Assembly (NCBI GenBank): GCA_900757595.1
Contig: CAAEOL010000042.1
Location: 1-64,000 of the forward strand
Length of the DNA: 64,000 nt
From: an uncultured Collinsella sp.
GTDB lineage: Bacteria > Actinomycetota > Coriobacteriia > Coriobacteriales > Coriobacteriaceae
Direction of reading: 5' to 3'
In this document: piece by piece, positions 53,601-62,311 of the stretch
How the letters are laid out: every line of letters begins with the position of its first letter
Numbering within the stretch: the stretch's first letter is position 1
Program-made: the position numbers and the translations under genes
The notes under the pieces: generated by a model
Database searches by the model: none
What the model saw: only the letters and a program-made list of their open reading frames with translations
Told to the model about the DNA's origin: nothing

Positions 53601-56600
53601 CATTGGTTATGCGGGCGATTATGGCTCGTCATTCAATGTTGCGGGCCTCGAAGTCGCCGGATCAATCGAAACTGGCGATTGCGCCGGCGGCAAGATTGCC
53701 CAAGTCGGTGGTCTTATCGGCTGCATCGCACAGAGTACCTACAATGCAGGGACAATAGCCAACTCAGCTGATAAGTACGTGAACATTTCGGGCCTTTCGT
53801 TCAATTCATTCGAAATGAAAGTCGGCAGGAACGGCGATAAGCTCAATGGCACGGGTGGTTTCTTGGGTTATAGCTGGGGCAACGCGGTCGTAACTATCGG
53901 AGATGAGAGCATTAACAAGAATGAAAACTCTTATGCTCTGAAAACGACCAACGCTTCTATAACCGCGACTGCGGATGATTCCAAGGAACTCGGTGGTCTT
54001 GTATACGCCGCGAGCGGCCACTGGATTATCAACAACTATGCCATCGATCTCTCGGGCACAACCATTAATGCGGGCGCCGCTCAGACGCTCGGCGTTCTAG
54101 TTTGCCGCGGCTGCAAGGTGGATGATAAGACGACATATGGCGTCGAGAGCTACCTAGGCCTGTACTTGGAGGACAGGGCTTATTGGGATACCGCCTATAG
54201 GGTGCCCACCGGCGAGGGGGCCATCGTTGCGTCGGGCGTAACGTCCTTCGATGAATGGGTTGGCAGCGGTGTAAAACCAAACAACGGCAGCAAGCTCATG
54301 GACGCCGACTGGAACACGGTCGTTTCGCTACACACACAGAAAAACAAGCTGGACATGGACGGCGATTCCACAAAAGACAACAGCTACCATAATCGCTCGT
54401 CTTTCGGTCGAAGCCAGAATACGAACGGCAATACCCGCTACTTCTACAACCTCGACATAGCCTCTAAGAATTGTGAAGGCGGCTTTAGTGGCAGTCAAAT
54501 CGATACAGCGGAAAAGCTGCTCTTATGGTCTGCTTACCGTTATGCTCCCGAAGGTATTCGTTCGACAATCGTTCCCAATGGCACGACAGGGCTCGATGAT
54601 TCCATAACCATAACGGGTACAATCGATTTGGCCGGCTACAGCTATTATCCAACTCAGCCGAGCGGAGAGGTGACGGTTGAGAATGCGACCATTACCTTCT
54701 GTTACTCCAAGATCAAGGCCGAGCAGAATGGCAACAAGCTAAATTCCGATGCTACCCAGCACGAGAACATGCACTGCGGTCTTTTTCGAACGGTGGCAAA
54801 CGGCGATCTCACAGTAAAAAACGTCACTTTGCGTGGTACTGTTGGGCCCGTTATTAATGACGGAAAGAGCTCTGAAGACACTGATGGAGCAAGCGGAAGC
54901 TCTTCGGGCGCGCTCGTGTGCCGCTACGTGTATGGGTCCAGCGACGGCAATGGCACCAAGATTAGAAAGATCTCAATTGATGGTCTTACGCTCAACAATC
55001 TGATTGTCGACGGCGCCAACAGCGCCACGGATGCTAACGCCTATATGCCTCTGCTCATCAACGAGATGCAGAAGTACGTGAGCCTGAACGCGAAGAATAT
55101 CAAGACTACTGGGTACACGAGTGACACCAAGGCGGCTACGTCGCTGTTCGGAAAGCTTGGTGTAGGCAGTGAGGCCGATCAGGTGACGGCAAAGTTTGAG
55201 CAAATCAGCTTGCCCAGCCAAAAGAATAAAACGATCTTCACCCATGCGAGCCTGCTGGAGAGTTTTGGCTACGGAAGCACGAGCACGGGCTCTGCGGACT
55301 ACACCTTTACTAAGGCCGATGCCGATGCCGATGCAGGCAAGGTGACATACGGATCTGAGATTGATGGGAGTACGGAGTACCCGGGCAAGCAGCTTTGGTA
55401 TTACGACGAAGCGACGTATGGTGCCGTGAGCGGCTATGTGACGGTTGATGGTAAGAAGGACGGTGACGTCAGGCCTTGGTTTGGTGGCTATCTTCCTTAT
55501 GTTTATAAGGGAAAGGCCACCGAGAGCGGCGTCCAATATCATGAAATTAAAGTCAACCAGCGCATTCCAAAGCTGGTAGAGGGATGCGGCACATATGGCG
55601 ATCCGTATGCCGTTAAGGACGCGACTGAGATGAACGCCATCGCCAACTACATCAACAACCAAACTGCGCTCGACGGTTGGGAGGTCACCATTGCCGTCAA
55701 CCAGAGTACGCTCTGTACTCGCCGCAGCGACAATAAAACCGACAATGAGGTTACGTACGTCTATAAGCAGGCGAAAGACACTGGGAAGAAGTGGGAAAAG
55801 AAGACCGGCGACACCACTGATCCTTCGGCCACACTTTCCGACGAGATGATGCACCGCTATATCCAAAGCGCGTACTACAGTATTGAACCTACCGGGGGTA
55901 ATACGATCACCCTCGACGGCGCATCGTTTGGCGGTTTTGGCAACAAAGCCAACCCGTTCCGTGGCGTCATCGTTGGCAACCCTAAAGGTGATAAAAAGGC
56001 AACCATCAAGATAGAGAATAACGAGGGTTCGCTTCGCGGCCTTATTCCCTATAGTTACGGCAGCGTGGTGCGCGATCTGAATATTCGCTATGTGAACGCG
56101 TCGGCGACTATTACTTATTCTGCCAAGGATGCCGACGGTGTTCCGACGTCGTTCTTCGGTGGCGTTATCGGCTGCATCCTTGGCGGCGATAACATTATCG
56201 ACGGTGTGGCCGTGAATGGGACAACGCCCGATAACTCCACAACCGGCTTTACGGTTGCTGGTGGCGGAACTAAGCCACATCTTGTTCCCATCGGCGGTTA
56301 CGTTGGTGCCATTGCGGGCGGCGGTGTGATCTTCCGCAATATGTCAGGGACGTCTTGGCGCGCTGGAACCAGCGACAAGTCTCAGGGTCTTGGAACGGGC
56401 AACTTCCGGCAGTACGACAATCCCTACGTTGGTCGTGTGATTGATGGCTATGCCTTTAGCGAGGGCTGCAAAGTCGAAAACGGTAACGCTAACTACAAGA
56501 TCAACGAGCTCACAAACAAGGGAGCTGCCTGCGTCACTACCACGGGCACCGACAACAAGTATATCGGCACTGATGCCGAGGCACCCGTGACCACGGTGGA

Positions 56601-59600
56601 AAACGCCCAGGGCCTTTTGGTGCTCTCGGCCATCATTAGCTCGGGTGCGGGTGCTGGAGCGGCACATACTGACTACGCTAATTATGGCGTGTTCCGCGGC
56701 TCCAAGGCGTACTGGGGCAGCGATAAGCAGGACCCGGCGATAAACGGCTACCTGTTTGGCAACAAGGAATATGGTAAGGTGCGAAATGCCAGCTACGACT
56801 GCGTGGGCAAGCCTGCGAGCGCTTCCGGCGATTTCGAAACCGCCAAAAACGATGACCAGAAGGCCCCGGGCAAACAGGGGTGGCACGGCCCGCTCAACCA
56901 TGATGACGATGTAAATTCGCCCTACCTGGTGGCGTCCTACGCTGCCGACTACCAAACGGGCTACGTGTGCGCGTCGAAATCGATCGGCATGAGCCTGGAG
57001 TTCAAGGAAAATGCCACCTATGATATGACTGGCTACGGCACGGGATACGTGGGTCTCAGCGGCCGTTACTATTCCAATGCTTGCAGCTCGAACGAGGCGT
57101 CCACCGATCGCGACCGCATCACGCCGCACGTGGCAACGATCGACGGCAACGGGGCCACCATCACGGTGGGCACCAAAGATGCCACTTACGGCGTCGTCGA
57201 ATATGCCGATGACGACTATAAGGTCTCGGGCGTGGGCGGCCTATTCAGCACCGTGATGTTCACCTCAACCAATGTGGGGCAGAGCGTCACCGCGAATGAC
57301 GGCGCTCAGGTCAAAGACCTCACCTTTAGTAACTGCAACGTATCGCTCACGTACAAAGACGCCAACGGTAGCATTGCCTCGGGACCGGCATCGAACGACC
57401 TCATCGGCACCGGCCTTTTGGCGGGCGCAACGGCCAACTACGACGGCAACACGCGTGGCGTCTACCGCAACGTACAGATGAAGAACTGCACCGTGTTGGG
57501 CGCAAAGAGCGTAGGAGGGCTTCTTGGCAGCTCGGGCCGTACCAGCCGAAGGACGGATAACGACGTGACCTATATGGTCAATTTCGGCTCCGGCACGCAG
57601 GCGCCCGCGAATCTCTGTGACTGCTCATACACTGGCCTTAGCGTCACGGGCGAGAAGTACGTTGGCGGCTATGTGGGTGCGATCGCCTCGCCGTGCGGCG
57701 TGTGGACAACCGCGGCCACAGGGGTATACGAGAAGACTATTGGCAAAAACTCGACCATAACCGCCACGGGTACAACACCCTACGTGGGCGGCGTGTTCGG
57801 TTATACCTCCAGTAACGTATCGGTGAACACCAAAATTGGCATCACGGAAGCCGTCGCATCGAGCACGGCAGTCATCTCTGGGGTAAATGTACTCGCCACC
57901 GGGTCGAACACCGATAAGTACATGGGCGCCGGCGGTGTGGTCGGAAGCGCCTATAGAGGCGTTATTTCTATAAGCAACGTGCGCATTGATGCCGGAGGCG
58001 ATGCCAAGAGCGCCATCATCGGCGATGCCACCGGAACGAACAATAGCATCCGTAATGCGGGCGGCTTGATTGGCGAGGTCACGAGCAGTGGCAGCCCCAA
58101 CACGTACTGGTTTGAGGACTGTAGCGTCGAGAATATCAACATTGCCGGCACCGACCAATGCTCGGGCGGACTTATCGGCTACTACTTCAGCAATGTGAAC
58201 ATAGCCTGCAACAATATCGCGATTGAGAGCGCCACGATCAAGGGCAGGTGGAGCGGCGGTCTACTTGGCGCGATTAACAGCGGTGCCGACGTCATCAACG
58301 TCACCAACACAAAGGTATCTAACACAACGTTTGGCGGAACCTCCAACGGCGGCATTGCGGGCGACGGACGCGGCCAGTTCCATCTGGTAAACGTGCTCAT
58401 GGACAGCAATACCTACAAATTGGGCTCTAAGCAGGGCGTGCTCTTAGGCGAGGTTGACACAAACGGCTATAGCCTCTCCGCAGCGGGCGTGAACGTAAAG
58501 CTCGGCAACGGCAAGACCACGCGTGATCTGCCGCCGATGGTTTACACGACCAATGCGGCCGCCGTAAACATGAAGTCGTATATCGCGTTTGGTGACTATA
58601 ACGACACACTGGAAGCACCTGACAAGGGGATCACGCTCTACGGCGCGGACAATACCGCCACCACGGCAGCGAGCCCGTATGTGACCACGAGCCCCGTAAG
58701 CACGCTGGCGGCGCGTGCCTCCGACAACGACACCACCGATCGCTACCTGTTTGGCGACGGCGCCACCATCGACACCGCGGCGACCGTCCAGAGCGAGGCA
58801 GGCACCGGTGTTGCCGATCGCTACACCTACACGAATATCGGCGGCATTAATGACAACGGCGCCTATCAAAATAAGTCGAGCTACGATGCCTCATCCGTGG
58901 CCAGTAAGTTCAATTCGAATAATGATACAAGCAGCAACCAAGCCACAGCGGATTTCCCCGTTTTGGTGATCTCTGGCAACGACAACACGACGGTCAAGAG
59001 CTATCTAAACATCGTCACGAACGGCGGCTTCTCCGATGCCTGCAGATTGAATAACGAGAATGGCACCAATCCGCACGTGACGGCCAAAGCAGAGGTTTTC
59101 CAACTCAAGGACGGTGTGTTCGTTAAAGACGGTGACGCGTCGAACAATCCCACGCTTCGCGTAGTGAACAATGGCAAGAACAATATGTCGTTTAGCCCAA
59201 GCTCCGATTGGGACAACGGCAAAGGTCGCTTTACGCTCCTGACCGTTACCTTTACCGAGGCGGGTCAGAGCTACAACGTTCAGGTGCCGATCATCGTTAA
59301 GCGCAAGCTCGAGATCGATTTCACTGCAACGTATGATTACGGCACTCAATTTAAAGAAAAAGACTACGCTAACCTTGGAAAAGATGCACACGTGCTTACG
59401 AGCTTTGGCGAGCCGATGACGGGTCTGCTTACCTGGACATACAATTCTGCCAATGGGAAGGAAGTCGACTTTGGCTGGGACAGCTATATGGCTGCTGGCG
59501 GCTCGATGAAGGGGCTCGGCAAGAGTATCCTCTTCAATGGTGCCGACGGAAGGTTGCCCCAGGGCACCCAGCTTACGCTCATCGATGCGAACGTTGATGG

Positions 59601-61281
59601 CAAGGCCGGTGGCAGAGAGTATCACTATACGGTGGGCGAAGGCGGAGCAACGAGCGTTTCCCTGAGCGGAAACGACGGCTTTAAGGATTCTGCGGGCAAT
59701 CCATATCAGGAGCGATGGCTGAGCGAGATCTTGGGTGTGTCGGCCACGCAGGATGGCGCCGGCACATGGACCGTGTGTGATAACGAGGCAGAGGCGACCG
59801 CTAAAGCGAAACTCGATGGCAAGTGGACGCTGTTTAAGGTTGCGGGTGCTGACGTTCCCAGCAACAGTCGCTATACGCTAAAGGTACCCAAGGAGAAGGA
59901 TACCGGCAGAGAGAAGCGTGCATCGGAGAGCGTCTACCTAGTTGTCAACGTGCCCAAGTCGGGCGACGGCGTGACGCAAGCTAGTATCAACGGTTTTACG
60001 GCTTCGTCTATTGACTCGAATTCTTCGGGTGGCCGCATATCTTGGAATCTGCATCATGTTTTACGCACCGATGGCAGCGACGATATTCAAAACAGTACGG
60101 CATCGACATACAGCATCTTGTCCAATTATGAGCAGAATGTAGTCGACAAAAAAGATGGGGCGTGCATTCCGGTTTCGAAGTCGGAGGACGGTGCCGCCTA
60201 CGTTCTTTCTCTCGATGTCATGGATACGGTTACGTTTAGCCCGAGCCAATACTATACAGAGAGCGACCATCTGTTCTATCAGCTCGATACATCGCTGTGT
60301 CGCTATGGCGCCAACAACAACCTAATGGGAGTAAGCAGTTTCCCGAGCGGAACTTCGGCAATTGCGAAGTTCTATGTTGCCATCGGCAATCAGAACTACA
60401 GGTGGAGTGGCAGCGATTGGGAGCCGTATGACGCTTCGACGCCTGCGTTTACACAGATTGTGACGGATACGGGTGATGACTCACTGAGGCTCACGCTCGA
60501 CCATGACCTTGCCGGAATCCGCAAGCGTGCAGCGGGCGGATCCTTTACCGTGCGTACGGTAGTGGAAGAGATTCGCCTTACGCCGGACGGCTGCAACAAG
60601 GTTATCTCCCTGTCCAAGCAGTCTGGCGAGGACGCCTGTACCAAGATGTCCTATACCGCCAAGCTTTCGACGCGTAAGGAAGGCCTTAATACCTCGAGCC
60701 TGACGCAGACGAAGCGCGGTAACGTCGGGTACTATCGCATGGACACGGGTGATACGACCATTACGCTTTCTGCGCCAGATAAGTCGCAGCTTGGCATTAA
60801 CGTGGACGACCTGCGTCCGATCGCGAATGGCACGATTGGTCTGGGTGCCACGTATGAACTGGGTGGACTCAGCAACGCCGCCGAGGCAATTGCGAACGCA
60901 GACTCTGTTGTGTACACGCTCTCGCTTCAGCGCCGCGGAACCGACGGCACGTATGAGAGCGTAACGGATGATATCTCAAACTACGTAACAGTGACGGAGA
61001 GTAAGCTTGCCGCGGTCGCTCCCTCCGGTAGCACGATCACCTTCACTGACTCGAAGGAGAACGGCAAGTTCAAAACGAAGAACGGTAATACGACGTTTAG
61101 CCTGCCCTTTACCGTTAAGGTCAACACGCAGGTTGAACAGCGTGAGCAGTTCTACGCGAACTATCGCTTGGTGATGACAGCGAGCCTGGTTAAGGGTGAC
61201 GTGGCGAGCGCAACGCCTCAATCGCCCGACTATGTGACCTATACGCTCACGAGGGTGAACCTCAACGGCATCGACCACTAG
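50611..61281 (+). CDS. 3556-aa secreted giant with GLUG-like beta-helix repeats
   Basis: Signal-like N-terminus 1-30 (FAEFMTVVMVLQACSPTVAAVAA); the Cys at QAC is a poor lipobox, so type I cleavage is likelier. Residues about 51-134 are an Asp/Ala/Ser/Thr-rich acidic linker. The bulk carries scattered GG-hydrophobic-G motifs (GGFIGK about 445, GGLVGK 549, GGVVGY 594, GGLIGC 1033, GGFLGY 1084, GGVIGC 1850, GGYVGA 1896 and 2352, GGLLGS 2302, GGVFGY 2394, GGVVGS 2441, GGLIGE 2484, GGLIGY 2519, GGLLGA 2549), fitting GLUG-type parallel beta-helices. The last 700 residues look like beta-sandwich domains. No LPXTG, TM or cell-wall-binding repeat ends it. Probably an adhesin or shed matrix protein. 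Confidence 0.85.
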   Translation: MRTAKRIFAEFMTVVMVLQACSPTVAAVAAGWQNISNEIAAASAKALDTAESGETNGDVTIGSGSSDAGADSDSAGDDAVKDDAAAGDTTDSATGSDSTGDQTEGDDAADDAAADDAEQDADDATSEDADAQAGATITDLNKLVELLEKNGAESIVRKDDESGIRSLDVKSSEAFAVLSNADASLYYDAQIKVIITGDAKLTESANNGMSFQGLGSDECPFEGRIYRDVDSPVELTTDRTVFNNLKLSDQNKTVRIKWVGATSYSAPMVASKVSGAENGEESKTLIASVDIVEPVNVDVKDATSALTAPLLGATTGDLAANVTYSLTDSRKNLNANATGNIGLIANTVESGSLTVESVTFPNDLTSGGAVKTSSGNAGLLVGEVKDGATLSIGTLANVPTATVQSTNGSAGGVVGLVGSSTGAMVNVAKALDLHALTVKGTTASGGFIGKATVLTLGADNKQIGCPLNIGDENSACSGGVIGDVSFAQGFAVTSNMFDLGDLVTLGASQRAGALFGMADISNGDIVVQGGTYKSKLALPEDVSVNGSYGGLVGKVFATKTDDDGALRAFVVEKDADNKNTCSIEFDLASKLSDAGGVVGYVGDSANPNSQPVAVVFNGVTVACKGDASARTGTGKFGGAVGVVDTRNVLDVRDFKLTSDNPIGKAQSNRAAGIAGSAWNAVIKFSGITDLSGASFAENATTGQLVYENHNALIFAAGNGSNGDLGDKGAAVWTFKRSNSASKTDDIATYGEVVRLGGDFIKLDVDTHKLTLPDSLTAANGAYALTTAEDFAKLAITWQTNGYYSMVDGVTENNLNGLQSSTITVNGTIDLKGTGLTGFTQDRADGSQVFSGTLNGGGTINLAVGEAYGKRGEDVLDGNNTSNGNGKIYRHGRLGLFAAVNGATISNVTIAGSMKFDNGSAIDAGSLACAIVGNLSLSGVTCKTNIACDDTFANDVNIGGIAGSVLAASTVAFKDNSKAQATIAATKTLNGNSRIGGAIGYAGDYGSSFNVAGLEVAGSIETGDCAGGKIAQVGGLIGCIAQSTYNAGTIANSADKYVNISGLSFNSFEMKVGRNGDKLNGTGGFLGYSWGNAVVTIGDESINKNENSYALKTTNASITATADDSKELGGLVYAASGHWIINNYAIDLSGTTINAGAAQTLGVLVCRGCKVDDKTTYGVESYLGLYLEDRAYWDTAYRVPTGEGAIVASGVTSFDEWVGSGVKPNNGSKLMDADWNTVVSLHTQKNKLDMDGDSTKDNSYHNRSSFGRSQNTNGNTRYFYNLDIASKNCEGGFSGSQIDTAEKLLLWSAYRYAPEGIRSTIVPNGTTGLDDSITITGTIDLAGYSYYPTQPSGEVTVENATITFCYSKIKAEQNGNKLNSDATQHENMHCGLFRTVANGDLTVKNVTLRGTVGPVINDGKSSEDTDGASGSSSGALVCRYVYGSSDGNGTKIRKISIDGLTLNNLIVDGANSATDANAYMPLLINEMQKYVSLNAKNIKTTGYTSDTKAATSLFGKLGVGSEADQVTAKFEQISLPSQKNKTIFTHASLLESFGYGSTSTGSADYTFTKADADADAGKVTYGSEIDGSTEYPGKQLWYYDEATYGAVSGYVTVDGKKDGDVRPWFGGYLPYVYKGKATESGVQYHEIKVNQRIPKLVEGCGTYGDPYAVKDATEMNAIANYINNQTALDGWEVTIAVNQSTLCTRRSDNKTDNEVTYVYKQAKDTGKKWEKKTGDTTDPSATLSDEMMHRYIQSAYYSIEPTGGNTITLDGASFGGFGNKANPFRGVIVGNPKGDKKATIKIENNEGSLRGLIPYSYGSVVRDLNIRYVNASATITYSAKDADGVPTSFFGGVIGCILGGDNIIDGVAVNGTTPDNSTTGFTVAGGGTKPHLVPIGGYVGAIAGGGVIFRNMSGTSWRAGTSDKSQGLGTGNFRQYDNPYVGRVIDGYAFSEGCKVENGNANYKINELTNKGAACVTTTGTDNKYIGTDAEAPVTTVENAQGLLVLSAIISSGAGAGAAHTDYANYGVFRGSKAYWGSDKQDPAINGYLFGNKEYGKVRNASYDCVGKPASASGDFETAKNDDQKAPGKQGWHGPLNHDDDVNSPYLVASYAADYQTGYVCASKSIGMSLEFKENATYDMTGYGTGYVGLSGRYYSNACSSNEASTDRDRITPHVATIDGNGATITVGTKDATYGVVEYADDDYKVSGVGGLFSTVMFTSTNVGQSVTANDGAQVKDLTFSNCNVSLTYKDANGSIASGPASNDLIGTGLLAGATANYDGNTRGVYRNVQMKNCTVLGAKSVGGLLGSSGRTSRRTDNDVTYMVNFGSGTQAPANLCDCSYTGLSVTGEKYVGGYVGAIASPCGVWTTAATGVYEKTIGKNSTITATGTTPYVGGVFGYTSSNVSVNTKIGITEAVASSTAVISGVNVLATGSNTDKYMGAGGVVGSAYRGVISISNVRIDAGGDAKSAIIGDATGTNNSIRNAGGLIGEVTSSGSPNTYWFEDCSVENINIAGTDQCSGGLIGYYFSNVNIACNNIAIESATIKGRWSGGLLGAINSGADVINVTNTKVSNTTFGGTSNGGIAGDGRGQFHLVNVLMDSNTYKLGSKQGVLLGEVDTNGYSLSAAGVNVKLGNGKTTRDLPPMVYTTNAAAVNMKSYIAFGDYNDTLEAPDKGITLYGADNTATTAASPYVTTSPVSTLAARASDNDTTDRYLFGDGATIDTAATVQSEAGTGVADRYTYTNIGGINDNGAYQNKSSYDASSVASKFNSNNDTSSNQATADFPVLVISGNDNTTVKSYLNIVTNGGFSDACRLNNENGTNPHVTAKAEVFQLKDGVFVKDGDASNNPTLRVVNNGKNNMSFSPSSDWDNGKGRFTLLTVTFTEAGQSYNVQVPIIVKRKLEIDFTATYDYGTQFKEKDYANLGKDAHVLTSFGEPMTGLLTWTYNSANGKEVDFGWDSYMAAGGSMKGLGKSILFNGADGRLPQGTQLTLIDANVDGKAGGREYHYTVGEGGATSVSLSGNDGFKDSAGNPYQERWLSEILGVSATQDGAGTWTVCDNEAEATAKAKLDGKWTLFKVAGADVPSNSRYTLKVPKEKDTGREKRASESVYLVVNVPKSGDGVTQASINGFTASSIDSNSSGGRISWNLHHVLRTDGSDDIQNSTASTYSILSNYEQNVVDKKDGACIPVSKSEDGAAYVLSLDVMDTVTFSPSQYYTESDHLFYQLDTSLCRYGANNNLMGVSSFPSGTSAIAKFYVAIGNQNYRWSGSDWEPYDASTPAFTQIVTDTGDDSLRLTLDHDLAGIRKRAAGGSFTVRTVVEEIRLTPDGCNKVISLSKQSGEDACTKMSYTAKLSTRKEGLNTSSLTQTKRGNVGYYRMDTGDTTITLSAPDKSQLGINVDDLRPIANGTIGLGATYELGGLSNAAEAIANADSVVYTLSLQRRGTDGTYESVTDDISNYVTVTESKLAAVAPSGSTITFTDSKENGKFKTKNGNTTFSLPFTVKVNTQVEQREQFYANYRLVMTASLVKGDVASATPQSPDYVTYTLTRVNLNGIDH

Positions 61282-61303
61282 TTCCGAAGCCAACTGGCTT
61301 CGC

Positions 61304-61340
61304 AAAGGGGGCGGCAACCACCCGGTTGCCGCCCCTTTTC
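61304..61340 (+). terminator. terminator of the surface locus
   Basis: AAAGGGGGCGGCAACC / GGTTGCCGCCCCTTT stem with TTTTC tail, just after a smaller CGAAGCC/GGCTTCG hairpin at about 61285-61302. Confidence 0.88.
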
Positions 61341-61365
61341 TTGTTCTCCTGGCCTGCTGCTGCCC

Positions 61366-61460
61366 CAGCTTCCCACCTAGCTTTCCAGCTTTCCACCTTA
61401 GGTGGTAAGTTAAGTGGAAAGCTGGAAAGCTAGGTGGAAAGCTGGAAAGTAAGTGGAAAG
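61366..61460. repeat. inverted repeat of AGCTTTCCACCT/AGGTGGAAAGCT words
   Basis: Left arm 61366-61400 and right arm 61411-61444 pair with one mismatch and one indel. The word GTGGAAAG then repeats once more to about 61460. It fills the spacer between the giant gene and the OrfA-like gene. Confidence 0.85.
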
Positions 61461-61527
61461 TTGACATGTAGGTGCGGGCTGAAGAGGGGTTAATAATTAC
61501 ACAAACCATACCAGCCAAACAAAAAGA

Positions 61528-61544
61528 TACCAATCTGGTTGGTA
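61528..61544. promoter_or_regulatory. TACCAA-N5-TTGGTA palindrome
   Basis: An inverted repeat TACCAATCTGGTTGGTA. It shares the ACCAA/TTGGT half-site with the palindrome at 5208-5217 upstream of the GH31 gene, so both could bind one regulator. Confidence 0.4.
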
Positions 61545-61726
61545 AAACACCGTCAATGAGCCGCGAGCTAACTAGCTGCGTAAATAAAACCTAAAGAACT
61601 GTTGCAAATTAATGGCAAATGCCCAGATGCCGCCGTGCGATTTTCAATTAACTGTTACGCGCAAACAGCAAAATGCTACTATCTAACATGCACGTAAGAA
61701 AGCAGATTAACGGTTAAGGCTAAGAA

Positions 61727-62131
61727 GTGGCAGGTATGTCGGAAGCAACAAGGACTCGCACGCATGCGCCCGAGGTTAGGCAGCGCGCCGTCGAGGTCCT
61801 CCAAGAGGGGGTCGGTCATCGCGCCCTCGCCGCGGAGCTCGGCATTCCCCAGGCCACGGCTCGTCAGTGGGCCCGCGCATATGCCGTGGGCGGTGCCGAC
61901 GCCGTTCTCAACGCCGGTTCGCATCATCACACCTATTCGTACGAAGTTAAGCTCGCCGTGGTCAAGGACCGCTTGGAAAACGGCTTAACGGTTCGCGAGG
62001 CCATGATCAAGCACAAGATTCCTAGCGAGTCTTCGGTCAAGGCTTGGTGCCGTCAGTACCGCGAGAGCGGTGAGTCCGCACTGGTCGATAAGCCGCGCGG
62101 TCGCAAGCCGCGCGTTAAAAAGGCGGAATAG
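61727..62131 (+). CDS. orphan IS3-type OrfA-like helix-turn-helix protein
   Basis: A 134-aa protein with two transposase-type HTH segments: RQRAVEVLQEGVGHRALAAELGIPQATARQWARAYAVGG (about 18-56) and EVKLAVVKDRLENGLTVREAMIKHKIPSESSVKAWCRQYRESG (about 73-115), then a basic tail KPRGRKPRVKKAE. This is the InsE/OrfA pattern. No OrfB integrase or terminal repeats follow, so it is either an insertion-sequence remnant or a domesticated regulator. GTG 61727 or ATG 61736 may start it. Confidence 0.8.
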   Translation: MAGMSEATRTRTHAPEVRQRAVEVLQEGVGHRALAAELGIPQATARQWARAYAVGGADAVLNAGSHHHTYSYEVKLAVVKDRLENGLTVREAMIKHKIPSESSVKAWCRQYRESGESALVDKPRGRKPRVKKAE

Positions 62132-62311
62132 CAAACGGGATGGTGCACCCACAGGGGCGCATTTTTCTTGCCGCCCCTCTGCTCCAATGCGGGCGTGCCC
62201 TTACCCCGTACGCCTAAAACTCCCCAGTTGACCGAAAACCCGCCGCCGCTACTCCTCAATTGAGCTATAACGTTAAACAATTGCAGCGTTTTAGCATGGG
62301 GGAGTGATGGT

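Noticed and set aside
50611..61281. sortase-anchored adhesin
   Set aside because: The C-terminus ends in a beta-rich segment with no LPXTG, hydrophobic span or basic tail, so sortase anchoring is not supported.
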